Source: Chlorokybus atmophyticus
Lineage: Eukaryota > Streptophyta > Chlorokybophyceae > Chlorokybales > Chlorokybaceae
Direction of reading: 5' to 3'
Length of the DNA stretch: 35,991 nucleotides
Assembly: GCA_009103225.1 (NCBI GenBank)
Contig: RHPI01002615.1
Coordinates: 252,366-288,356 of the forward strand
In this document: in pieces, positions 14,309-24,300 of the stretch
Numbering within the stretch: position 1 is the first letter of the stretch
Layout: each line of letters opens with the position of its first letter
The notes under the pieces: generated by a model
Databases searched by the model: none
What the model saw: the letters and a program-made list of their open reading frames with translations, nothing else
Told to the model about the DNA's origin: nothing
Position numbers and translations under genes: made by a program

Positions 14309-16125
14309 CTAGCTGCGCTTTTTGTCGCCTGAGAATGATGTGCTGCGATCAATGGCTCGCAACTGGGCTTTCAGATCTTCATTCTCTTCCAACAGACGCC
14401 TGAACTCCAAGCCCTAAACACACAATAATTGAAAATACTCAGCGCATGACGGGGACACGCACAATCTATTGATTGGACATTCACTTGTACTGAGTTTGGG
14501 GATGCCCATGCACTGATTATACGAAGCACCTCAACCACAAACGCAACAGGGTATCACGCATGCACATGCAGACGTGAATGCACAGAGGTGCATGCATACA
14601 CGCACGCACACATGCACATACCTGGCCCTCTGCTTGCTTCTTGATGGCTTTGAGACTGGCTTCTGACGAAGCCACACTCTTCCAAGCCTCTTCCATTTTG
14701 CTCTGCAACTTTTCGTTTTCTGTCCGCAATTGCTCCACGACCGACTTTTCTCCTGGCTTGACATCAACCTCCTGCGAGAGTACAATTCAAACAGATAGCC
14801 CATTCACATCCGCAGCCACGCAAGCAAACATGGAACACAGCACAACAATCCTGCCTGTATCAACCGTTGCGCGCCAAAACACTATGATATCACCATGATA
14901 TGCATCGCAGACAGAGTTGAACATGCAGGCATCACACAAACGAACGAACCTTTGACTCCTGTGCTTGCGCCTCTTTCTGCAAGCGCAGGTACTCAGTCTG
15001 AACGTTTTTGGCTTGCCGCTGCAGAGCGTCGTTGCTGAGCTCTGCGCGCTCCAGACTGCGCATGGTCGCGTGTAGAACCCTCAGCACACCAACCAGTAGC
15101 AAGCCAGAACCTAAGTACGCAATAACACCACGCAAGACACAGTGTCAGCTTGCAGCTGAGTAACTGTAGTGAGACATTTGTGTCACAGACGCATACACAT
15201 GCAGACACGCGCTTGCACGCACGTACCTGTCAGGAATACTGTTTCCCTAAGATTGTAAATGTCTCGCTCGTCAATGAAGCTCTGACTAACACTCTGCTGC
15301 GCACCCGCCTGTCGCATGACAAGCATAGTTTATAATATGCTTGTACAAGTGATCTCCTTAACACATATGCAACGCTTGCCGTGGAAGCTGAGCAGCAGTG
15401 ATATGCGCATGCACTGCATCATCGGATGCGCGTAACAGCTTGACAAACTTCCTCGCGCCCTCACCCGAACGGCATTGGTTTTGCTGCGTAGTTCAAACAG
15501 GCTGTTGGCGCAGAGGATGCCGAGCGCAGCAGCATAGACTGTTGACACCAGCGTGCCACCCCCAGGTGACTTAAAGAGTCCAACTGTGCTTATAGCCAGA
15601 TTCCGCACAGGCCTAACAACATGCACATGACGTGAGACAGCTCAAAAGCAGCAACTGAAACTAAATAAACAACTTAGTGGCACACGCAGTGGCTACAAGC
15701 AGCACGTGTGCAACAGAGCAGACTACGCTCATGCTGCCTTGCTTGTAAAGGCTGCAGCAGCTGCTGCTTTGTCCTTCACAAGCATATCCTGTTGACAATT
15801 GCAACACTTGATATGCCAATGGCGTATGCAAGCCACACAGCAGGTAGTATGTGATGAAGCGGCTGCAAGCACTGTCAGAAAGACGAGACAATCAGCTGCT
15901 GCGGCCAGTGAATGCAGGCCGGCTGAGCTGCTGAAATGGCAGCCGAAAGCCATAGACGGCATTGCAGTTTGCGACTAAGGTATGAGCACTAGACTCTCTG
16001 CCATCTAAGTTCTCAACTTGTGTTAACTTAGCAAATCAAGCCTTCACTCACTTTATTGGCAGCATGAGCAGGGCCACCAGCGCCACCTCTAGCCCCACAA
16101 ACACGTACAGCGGCAACCGAAGCAT
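14309..16125 (-). CDS. BAP31: BAP29/BAP31-like ER membrane protein
   Basis: Six exons: 16125-16052, 15612-15465, 15308-15227, 15110-14950, 14771-14622 and 14413-14309. All are GT-AG with matching phases, giving 239 aa (human BAP31 is 246). The N-terminus MLRLPLYVFVGLEVALVALL is membrane segment 1. A second segment (exon 2, TLVSTVYAAALGILCANSLF) and a third (exon 4, SGLLLVGVLRVLHATM) follow, separated by the loop DERDIYNLRETVF. The rest is a charged coiled coil (EQLRTENEKLQSKMEEAW, LEENEDLKAQLRAID). It ends in KKRS, a KKxx COPI-retrieval signal that places it in the ER. BAP31 family proteins act as cargo receptors and chaperones for newly made membrane proteins. Plant homologues keep the three-helix plus coiled-coil layout. 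It is divergent from the TPR gene and convergent with GLE1. Confidence 0.9.
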
Positions 16126-16458
16126 GGCTCTCCAGCGCACAAGCCAGTGCTACTTAAACAACACAGCGGGCAGCACCCCAGGAAAGCGCTGCGCTTGGAA
16201 CCACGTGTGGCAAGGCAGAGGTTACAGCGCAGGCATGCTCCGCCGACAACAGCAGCTCGCCTTGACCTCTTTGTAACCCTTGGCTTTCTTCGCTTCTCAA
16301 ACTTAGCACTCACGGCAGCAGCTTGGTCAATGATCAGCTTGCGCTACCTGCAAGGCAGCCGCTAGCGCCAAGACGTGCGCTGCAGTCATCTGCAACCAAA
16401 ACTGGGAGAATGCGTTAGGGTTTTGGCCACCGTGGTGGTTGTTGGTGCTGTTGTGAAC
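16126..16458. promoter_or_regulatory. Bidirectional promoter BAP31-like / TPR gene
   Basis: There are 333 bases between divergent start codons, counting the TPR start at 16459. A G-box core CACGTG lies at 16202-16207 within CCACGTGTGG. Function is inferred from position only. Confidence 0.5.
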
Positions 16459-17911
16459 ATGGCTGGAATGGTCGCCGCCGTCGGCGGTGGTGGTGGTCAC
16501 ATGGTGGCTACGGTTATTGCGCCCTCTGTGGCTGCCACTGTGCTGGCTTTGAGGCGCCCTGTCTTGCCTGCAGCGGTGAGGACGTCCAGCTGCAGCCAAG
16601 GCCAACGTGCTGCAGGCAACACGCACAGCATCTGCCTCAGAGCACGTAGTGCAGCAGGACGGAGAAGCGTGCGGCACCGCCGCAGCACAGCTATCTGTGC
16701 GCTGGAAAGCGAGGGAAACAGGCAGGCAAGCATCACTGCGTGCCTATCGGAGAAGCATCGTGTGACTTGGGTGGATTGGACTTGCCTTTCTGCATGCCAT
16801 GCACAGCAAAAGCATTATCATCGTTGCATGCTGAGTGTTGTCACTTACATTGCGTGCCCCTCAGGATACCAGCAGCAGCGCTGCCTCCCCATCCAGCCCT
16901 CAAGACACCGCTGGGTGAGGTCTGCGGACAGTTGTTGTGCATTGCTGTCATTGTGCTCAGGAGCTTTGATTGCGGTGGGTTATCGCCCAACTTGAATGTG
17001 AAGCGCGTAAAGCATTCAATGTATTGTCGCGTTCAAAGCAAGTGTGCTTGAAGCTTGTTGGTCCCCCGTGCATGCAAAGTAACACAGCTGTACAGCACTG
17101 CGTCTGCCAGCATTACACGAAGTAGCTCCATGCATTGTCACCTTGTCATAAGCGCTGGCATTGCCAGGGTGTGTGCTGACAAACAGGCTTCCTTGCAGAT
17201 CACTGATTGAAAGGGGGATCTCCGACTTCAAGCAGGGCAAGCATAGAGAAGCATATGCGCTGTTCCAGCAATCCCTCAAGTTGGTACGTGTGCTACTTTA
17301 CAAGGAATTGCTGTTTCCTTCGAGATTTGGCAGCAACTCGGTTCCAACTGCACGACAGTCATGCGGACTCCTGCATTTTGCAGAAACCCACCACTGCTGA
17401 GAGCCGTGCTGCCCTCTACAACCTAGCATGTTGTCACGTTGCATTCAATGAACCCGATGCTGCCGCCGTGGCGTTGAAAGAGGCCGTGAGGAAGCATGAT
17501 CTAAATCTGGGGTACGTTGCTATTATACCTGAGCCCATGTTGTTGGTTCAGTGTACTGCTAGCTTGACACAGAGCGAGGGTGTTCAACCAGAGCGGGATT
17601 CATGTTGTGTTTGTTATGTACAGTGTGGCTGCTCGGGACCCGGACATGGCTGCGTTCCGGCAGCTTCCTCAATACAGCCAGTTGCAGCGTGAGGTCAACC
17701 CACTGTACATAATTCAACGAGTGGTGAGCACTCACATACATACACTGCTGTGGCATGGTCATAAGGCATGGTCCGTCTGCTGCGTTGCTTGTGTGTCACA
17801 CTAGGAACCTCATCGTTTGTGTGACCGCAGCTTGGAGTTTTGTTTGCGCTTTGGATTGGAGGAGCAATCGTTTACCGGCTGCTGGTGGCAGTAGGTGTTG
17901 CAGAGTATTAG
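16459..17911 (+). CDS. Small TPR protein with C-terminal membrane anchor, probably plastid-targeted
   Basis: Six exons: 16459-16575, 16865-16914, 17199-17283, 17384-17511, 17624-17723 and 17831-17911, all GT-AG and in phase, giving 186 aa. The first 39 residues (Ala/Val/Gly-rich, ending LRRPVLPAA) resemble an algal transit peptide, followed by a Ser/Ala-rich linker. Two TPR-type helix pairs follow (about residues 57-125): SLIERGISDFKQGKHREAY, ALFQQSLKL, ESRAALYNLACCHVAF and AAAVALKEAVRKHD. A DPDMAAFRQLPQYSQL tail resembles the end of thylakoid-associated TPR proteins such as Arabidopsis LPA1. The last exon encodes a hydrophobic helix beginning LGVLFALWIGGAIVYRLL. The layout suggests a scaffold or assembly factor anchored in an organellar membrane; this is inference. 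An in-frame ATG at 16375 would add 28 residues. Confidence 0.75.
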
Positions 17912-18732
17912 GGCAAACACGCACAACTGAAGCTTGAAGCTTTGCTAGGTGCACATAAATGGTTGGGTTTTGTAGACATCAGATTGGTATGGGATGAAAC
18001 ACAAGTACACAGAGCACTAAGGCAATTCGTTGCACTGGCTGCATAGAACGATGTTGCACTTACTCTCAACCACCCTCATCCACCTCATCTGTGCACCATC
18101 ATTGATGACCCCATCATGCCAGCAAACGCAATCAGCTCTCTACCTTCCACATCACCCCTTTTGCGGGAACTGCACGCATCACAAGTTGCATATGCACAGA
18201 TTCTGGGTTTAAGTACCATCACATTCAGACTTGCGCGTTACACCCACCCACATGCACATGTACATTCAGTTTGTACCTGCACACACGACAGTGTATACCT
18301 GTTGTACACGTCCAAAGCAGTATGCCCTAACTTGCACAAAAGGAATGACTGTGAAATGTGCACAGCATAAGATTACATAACGCGTGCCAAGCAGGAGCAT
18401 TGGCACTCCCATCTCAGTCTGCAACATGGGAGCATGGCCTATTATCACGGAGCTGCGCAAGTGCCCTGCGAACCAACCCTTGCGCATACATATAAAGTGT
18501 AAACAAGATGCACAGGGATGTGAACCGGGTTCAGCTGACACTACGTTGCTGACTGATTCTAATAGATCTGTATTGTTTGCTTGGCAGGTGGGTATGCAAG
18601 TAAAACACTTGCAACCAGGACATCGCACTACCACATATGCTAGCTATGTCTAGCACAGTTCAGGGTGCACCAGTCAGAGTGCACCAAACAATCACCTACT
18701 GCTAGTAATGCTAATGTACAACTAGCTGCTAA
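17912..18732. other. Convergent intergenic region, nothing recognised
   Basis: 820 bases between the convergent stop codons of the TPR gene and the multi-CP gene. Open frames here are short and have no splice-linked continuation. Confidence 0.5.
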
Positions 18733-20292
18733 CTACCAAGCAGACAGCACCTTCACAGCCGATACTGCTTGCAACAAAGAATGTGCAGAAAAACCCTCTC
18801 TTTGTCTTGAAGCTTGTGAACAGCTTGTGCGCAGTACTTCAGTGCTGACCGCATCCGCCTGGGGGTTGCCACTCTGCTGCTGGGGCTCTGGCAACGCAGG
18901 TGGGAGGATGCCTGACGCAGCTGCAACCATGGTCGCCATGCGGTATCGCTCAGCACGTGAGCCAAGGAACTGACCAAGGATCGCGGCGACGACGGTGTAT
19001 GCAATCGCCCAGGGTGGCATGACAACTGCCTTGCGAAACATGGCAATAAAAGGAATGGATGCGTGCACAACAACAAACCAAGCCGGGCTGAACTTGGGTA
19101 CATGCTCTCGAATGGCTCCAAGCGGGATGTTCATGGACAGAGATGCTGCTCCAACACCAAGCAACTTGACTGGCAGTGTTCGAGGTCGCAGCGCTCTTGC
19201 AGCAGGAGTTTGAGCCACCGTCGCACGCATCTTCACAATGAATGTCGGGCATCTCATGTGCAGCTTCTGAGGCCTCCCACCCTTCAACATCCATGGCGCC
19301 ACTCTCTGCACAGCTCTCGTCGCCTTGGCTACAGGGCAACCGCTTTGCAGGAAAGACTCCATGGAGTCATCATGGACTGGCACAGCAGGCAAAGAAACAG
19401 CAGCACTTGACGCTGAAAAAGAAGCAGCAACTGTAGCCTCCAGCCCCTTGACTGCAGCAGACCCAATCTGCGCAGGAGACGTGGTCTGCTGATGTAGCTG
19501 CACCTGCTGTTGATGGTGAAGCTGCGCCTCCTGCTGTACACTAGAAGCTGGTTTTTGAGGTTGTTGGTGTTGCTGTTGCTGTTGCTGTTGGCGCGAAAGC
19601 AGCTCGCTGCCCCAAGCAAAAGGGTCTGGCAACGAGGAAAAAGCCGACATGGACATGGTTGCAAAGGCCGGCACTGGCCGCCTGGCAGGTGCAACAGCTG
19701 CTGCTCCGTGATGGCTGTAAGGACACTTGCCAACCTTCTCAACCGACGGCTGTGGGGTCTCTGCCGGTGGCGGAACTGGTGCTGCTGCCGCCAGCGCCTT
19801 AGCCATGTGCGGGCAGCGTTCCACCAAGGGCACCATGCCCTCAGTGCCATGGAACACCTTAAATGCAGACAGAAACGCATCCTGACTCTTGAACGAGGCC
19901 TTGCCGGCAACAACTACATGGCTCTCACGGAGAGGCGACGGCCGGGGCTGCAACCCAAATAGGGTCAGAGCAAGGCTGTGCAATATAGCTGGCAGTACAA
20001 CAGTGCCACAGGCAGCAAAATGCGGCAAGCATAGAGCAGCGCAGGTAGCAGCACGAGCAAGCAACAAACAAACACACAATGATAATAGCAGCATAAGACG
20101 ACTCACCAGATCATTGTCGTACATGTCCGCGCCCTTACTTGACGCACTACCACCAGCACCGCCATCCCCACTGCTTAAGCAGCTCAGGTCTGTTGGGCGC
20201 ACGATCTGCCGCAAAAATGGACAGAAAGACAGCCCCGCAGCCATGTGCGCCTGACCCCCCACGGGCCCCGCATCCTCACGCACGCCACCCAT
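18733..20292 (-). CDS. Membrane protein with five Cys-Pro (heme-regulatory-type) motifs, family unknown
   Basis: Two exons, 20292-20107 and 19947-18733, with one GT-AG intron, give 466 aa. Five CP dipeptides occur at C24 (SFCPFLRQI), C107 (ERCPHMAKA), C137 (GKCPYSHH), C266 (SGCPVAKAT) and C295 (MRCPTF). CP motifs of this kind bind heme in ALA synthase presequences, HAP1 and BACH1. Between the third and fourth lies a Gln/His-rich low-complexity stretch (about 180-220). The C-terminal third holds about three hydrophobic segments (around 321-336, 351-365 and 373-390) around REHVPKFSPAWF and ILGQFLGSRAER, and looks like a compact conserved domain. I do not recognise the family. An organelle membrane location is likely. 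The first ATG after an upstream GC-rich leader was taken as the start. The 159-nt intron is stopless and in frame, so a 519-aa form with an extra hydrophobic segment is possible. Confidence 0.7.
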   Translation of the reverse strand: MGGVREDAGPVGGQAHMAAGLSFCPFLRQIVRPTDLSCLSSGDGGAGGSASSKGADMYDNDLVSRLMLLLSLCVCLLLARAATCAALCLPHFAACGTVVLPAILHSLALTLFGLQPRPSPLRESHVVVAGKASFKSQDAFLSAFKVFHGTEGMVPLVERCPHMAKALAAAAPVPPPAETPQPSVEKVGKCPYSHHGAAAVAPARRPVPAFATMSMSAFSSLPDPFAWGSELLSRQQQQQQQHQQPQKPASSVQQEAQLHHQQQVQLHQQTTSPAQIGSAAVKGLEATVAASFSASSAAVSLPAVPVHDDSMESFLQSGCPVAKATRAVQRVAPWMLKGGRPQKLHMRCPTFIVKMRATVAQTPAARALRPRTLPVKLLGVGAASLSMNIPLGAIREHVPKFSPAWFVVVHASIPFIAMFRKAVVMPPWAIAYTVVAAILGQFLGSRAERYRMATMVAAASGILPPALPEPQQQSGNPQADAVSTEVLRTSCSQASRQREGFSAHSLLQAVSAVKVLSAW

Positions 20293-20510
20293 ATTGACCC
20301 CTTCCGCCACCGCCGCCGCCAACACCCCGGCCGCTGACTACACCTCCACTGCCACCCGTAACGTCACGCATGACCCAAATGTAAAACCCTAAAGCGGGAC
20401 GGGTCGATAGAACCCTCTCATCTCGATGTCGACGTCATTGCCCGCTGCAGTGCACACGCTGGCAGGCTTACAACGTCGGCATCCACGTGGCTGAGTGGCA
20501 TGTGGATGCC
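20293..20510 (-). promoter_or_regulatory. Upstream region of the multi-CP gene with G-box inside an inverted repeat
   Basis: A perfect 8-base G-box CCACGTGG lies at 20483-20490. It overlaps the left arm of a perfect 9-base inverted repeat, GGCATCCAC (20478-20486) and GTGGATGCC (20502-20510), with a 15-base spacer. It sits about 190 bases upstream of the start codon. Confidence 0.5.
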
Positions 20511-21310
20511 ATGATAACAATGACGATGGCTTACAGCGTCAGCTGCCAGCTGGCGCTCGTTGCCAACTGGCTTTGTTTAGCTTAGCAGCTTGGCCGCGGC
20601 GCCGGCGGCGACGGTGGAGGCGGTGGAGGCGTTGTAGGTTGCGCAGGTTTGGCGCGAGGTGCACGAGTGGAGAGTGGCTATATGGTGAGGAGCGGCAGGG
20701 GTGTCAGGTGTAGAAGCTGTCGTCGTAGGTGGCGTCCAGAGAATAGCGTTGGTTGCGCAGAGCTGAACTGGCGTTGTTGTGCAATCCTGTGCATGTATCA
20801 GTTGCTTTGCTTGATTTGGCTAGCAGTTGGTTGTGTGTACGCAGGATGCCTTGCTGCATTGCACATTATTATGTACACATGCATGTTACACAGCGTATCA
20901 ACTTGCAACACATACATGGTTTCTTGTACGGCCGCTGGTATTGGAATCTAGCAGTCAAGCAGCGTGGTGTGTGTATGCATGCCTTAGTGGGTACTTTATG
21001 CACTGGTCGCTCAGCATGCATGCCCATGGCACAAAGATACAGCAGAATCCTCATTTGATTAGCCGATCCAGCAACTTGACACAGTCCGATCAACCCCAAA
21101 AACCGTAGTTACTTCAATGCGCATCTGCTCTGTGCTCCACATGTAAGTTCATCATCTCAGTGATTCAGTATACCAGAAGGCGTCATCGCCTTTGGCATTG
21201 GTGCTGACACGTGTGCGAGACGCTGCAAGCACACAAGTCACTTGTGTTGCACGCGTGTCAGCATGTTACGACTGAACCACACCAATATGAAGTTTAGTCC
21301 TGCGTGTCTG
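20511..21310. other. Intergenic region, nothing recognised
   Basis: 800 bases between the multi-CP gene promoter and the 3' end of the TPR-ARM-CS gene. It starts with a GC-rich (CGG)-type stretch (20590-20640). The plus-strand frames here are short, Arg/Cys-rich and unlikely to be coding. Confidence 0.45.
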
Positions 21311-24300
21311 TTAACCACCTCTTGAGAACTCGGCTGCATAGTCTACGTCATCTTCATCGTCAGTGACCTTGAGCACGCACTTGAAGTCGTTGGTCGTGGG
21401 ATCGATCGCCCCGACATTCACGCCACGTTGGTACTTTGCCAACTCCTGCCACAATATCACATTGTCTCAGCAACTTTGTCTTTATAGGTTTAACGCCTTA
21501 TGTGCCAACTCGCTTGTCCTCACCTCAACGAGACGTTTGCTGTCCTCCGACAATGTGTCATAGCTCACTTTGCCTTCCTCTTGCTGCACCATCTCCCTCA
21601 TCACCTCAAGGTGACCCTTCTCCTCGCCTCCTTCCCAAAGGGCATGCCAGCCCCAGTCATTCGCCTTGGGCATCATAACCTTCGCAAGGGGCAAGTGTGT
21701 GCATAAGCAGTATAACGTACTACCCACAAATGCATGCTTGCATGCACATACACAGGCTTGGAAATGTGTACGCGTGTGAAACACGCGCATGCGTGTCTGT
21801 GTTGAGGTCTGGCGCACACACATGCATGTGTGCTGACATGCACAAAAGCACGTGTGCATGTGTGCACTGGCGTGCGGTGCATGCACGTGCAGGTGTATAC
21901 GTGCCCACCTGTATTTCATCATTGTCAAGGAGCCACCACGCTTCACTTGACTTGACGGGGCGGCTGAGGCGTGCATCGACAATGGCGCCGTGCCAGGCCA
22001 GGGCCACGCGAAGCCTCTGAGGCCGCACGCTGACCTCTACCTCGCGCACGCTTGTGCTCTTAGGCACTGTGATGTACACCAGCACCTCATCCTGCAGGTT
22101 CATGCAGTTGCTGTCAGCCGACAATGTATACAGCTCAAAAACTAGTCGTTTCTGACACTGTCATCATTCGTATTACCCCTGTTTGAGTCCATCGCAGTTT
22201 GTCATCTATGGCCTTCTGTTTCCACACAGCGCGCTCGAGTCGTATGTGTTTAGGTGCAGCGGAGTCTGCTGTTACTCGCATCCCGTCCTCGTCATATACA
22301 CTCGAGTGCACTTCAGGCTTTGTGTCTTCCTTGCTTTGGGCAGGTGATTTGGCTGCCTTTAAGGAAGCAGATACAGCGGAAGTGGATTTCGTTTCACGTT
22401 TAACCTTCTGGTGAGCGTTGCCAATTTTGCTAAGCCTCTCTTGCTGTAGCCCTGTGCTCGCAGTGTCGCTTCCTGCAGGGCTTTCGTTCTGGCTTCTCTC
22501 CGGCTTCTGCTCGGCTACCCTGCTTGGCACACTACCTCCAAAGAAGCCCTTCTTTATGCTGTCACCGTTCAACTGGTTATCACTTGCAGGTTTCGCTTCT
22601 GGCGCCTTAACAGGACTTGCTTCAGCTTTGGGTGGTTGGCTTCCAGGCTTCCCGTGCGGCCTGGCAGCCAGTCTGGCCTCCATAGCAACAACATTCTTGT
22701 GCCCAAGCGCATCCCACACGCCACCTCGCAGTGTGTGGTCGCTATTAAGCCCTCGCGCACGTTCGACTACCCGCATGAACGCACCCTTTGCTGCTTGTAA
22801 CAACCTGGCACCCACCTCTCCACCCTGTTTACCCATGCATCATGATGACTGTTCTGCAAGCTCCTTGTGTGCAATGTGGTGAAGTGGCAGGCTTACTTGC
22901 TCTGATGACGCTATGAGGTTGTGTATGTGTTGCACTGCGCCCCCTTTGCGGCATATGCGCATGAAGTCGTTGCCGCTACACGTTGGTGCTATGCTCTGCA
23001 GCTTGTCCAACGCTGTCTGCTTGGAGTGCCCACAGAGACAGAGTTACTATCCCCCACATGAAAAATGATAATGAGATACTACACTGACGCTACCAACTAA
23101 CCGTCATTGTGACAGGCTCTCCGCTGAGCACAGCGCCACAAGCAGCCGGCACCGTGAATTCGGTTAGCAGCTCGGTGAACACGGTCTCCCCCGCATTTGC
23201 GAGCAGGCCGAGCAGCGTTTCAGTGAGAGACCACAGGTTTTCATCTTCAGCAAATGCATTCAGCTTCACGAGCTCGGCACACAAACCTGGTCACAAGTGG
23301 AATACACATGTCACCGAAGCGGGTTGACACCAGATAAGTGTTGCAGTGTGGGTGAGTACTCTTCATTTTCCAGTCAAACTCACCCGCATTGTTGAGCGCC
23401 TTGGCCACGATTTTGCGCTGCGCCAATTCAATGAAGATGTCCAGCATGGTAAACAGCATGGGCCTGCCTTTGCCGATAGAACCCTGCCACAAAGCACAAG
23501 TCATGCTAACTTGCCTGCTTGCATTGTGTGTTAAGTTGCTCCAACACCGGGGTGACAAGTGCATGCAACTCAACTAATTTGCCTGCTCACCATTGCTTCG
23601 GGACAGTCTGCTACAAATGCTCGCTTCTCGTAGCTCAACGTGGTTTGGCTGCGTCCACGGACAGGTGCTGTCTTGAATGGTGAGCCCTTGATCAACCGAG
23701 CAAACAGAGACACCAATTCGCGCAGAAGAGGGGCTCCAGTCAAGTAAGACTGCCACAGACTCCTCATCAACAACAACGCAAGTGACAAGCAGCTCCTTGA
23801 AGCTGTGTTAGTTGTGGGCTTCCAACATGTCATGAATATGCATGCTGTGTGTCTCGGTGTGAATCCAACAGTGCACACCTCCCCCTTGCGATTGGTCCGC
23901 CTTTTCAGCGCTTCAGCATCCACAACCTTTGGTGACTTGGCGAGCTTTCGCACACCCTCAAGGACTTGCCTTCTCAGAACGATGACATCCTCATTAAAGC
24001 GCCTCCTGGCCATCTCTACCTCCCACTCAGCAGCCTGGTACACAGCATTGGTATGTGACATACTAGGATGCATTGGGTTTGCTATCTTCAAACCACCAGC
24101 TTTACTTCTTCGGGTGAGTTGAAGGCAGGAGTGTTGTCGCTGTCATCTGTGTCGTCCAGAGGGTAGCCATTCATGGCCGGAGCGTGGCGATACACATTCA
24201 TGAGAGCTTGAATTGGGGCTGCAAGCTGCGAAGCAAGTGGCATGGGTAACCAGCTTGTGGAAACACAACACAAGTCAGTCCTATATGCCATCGTGCACTC

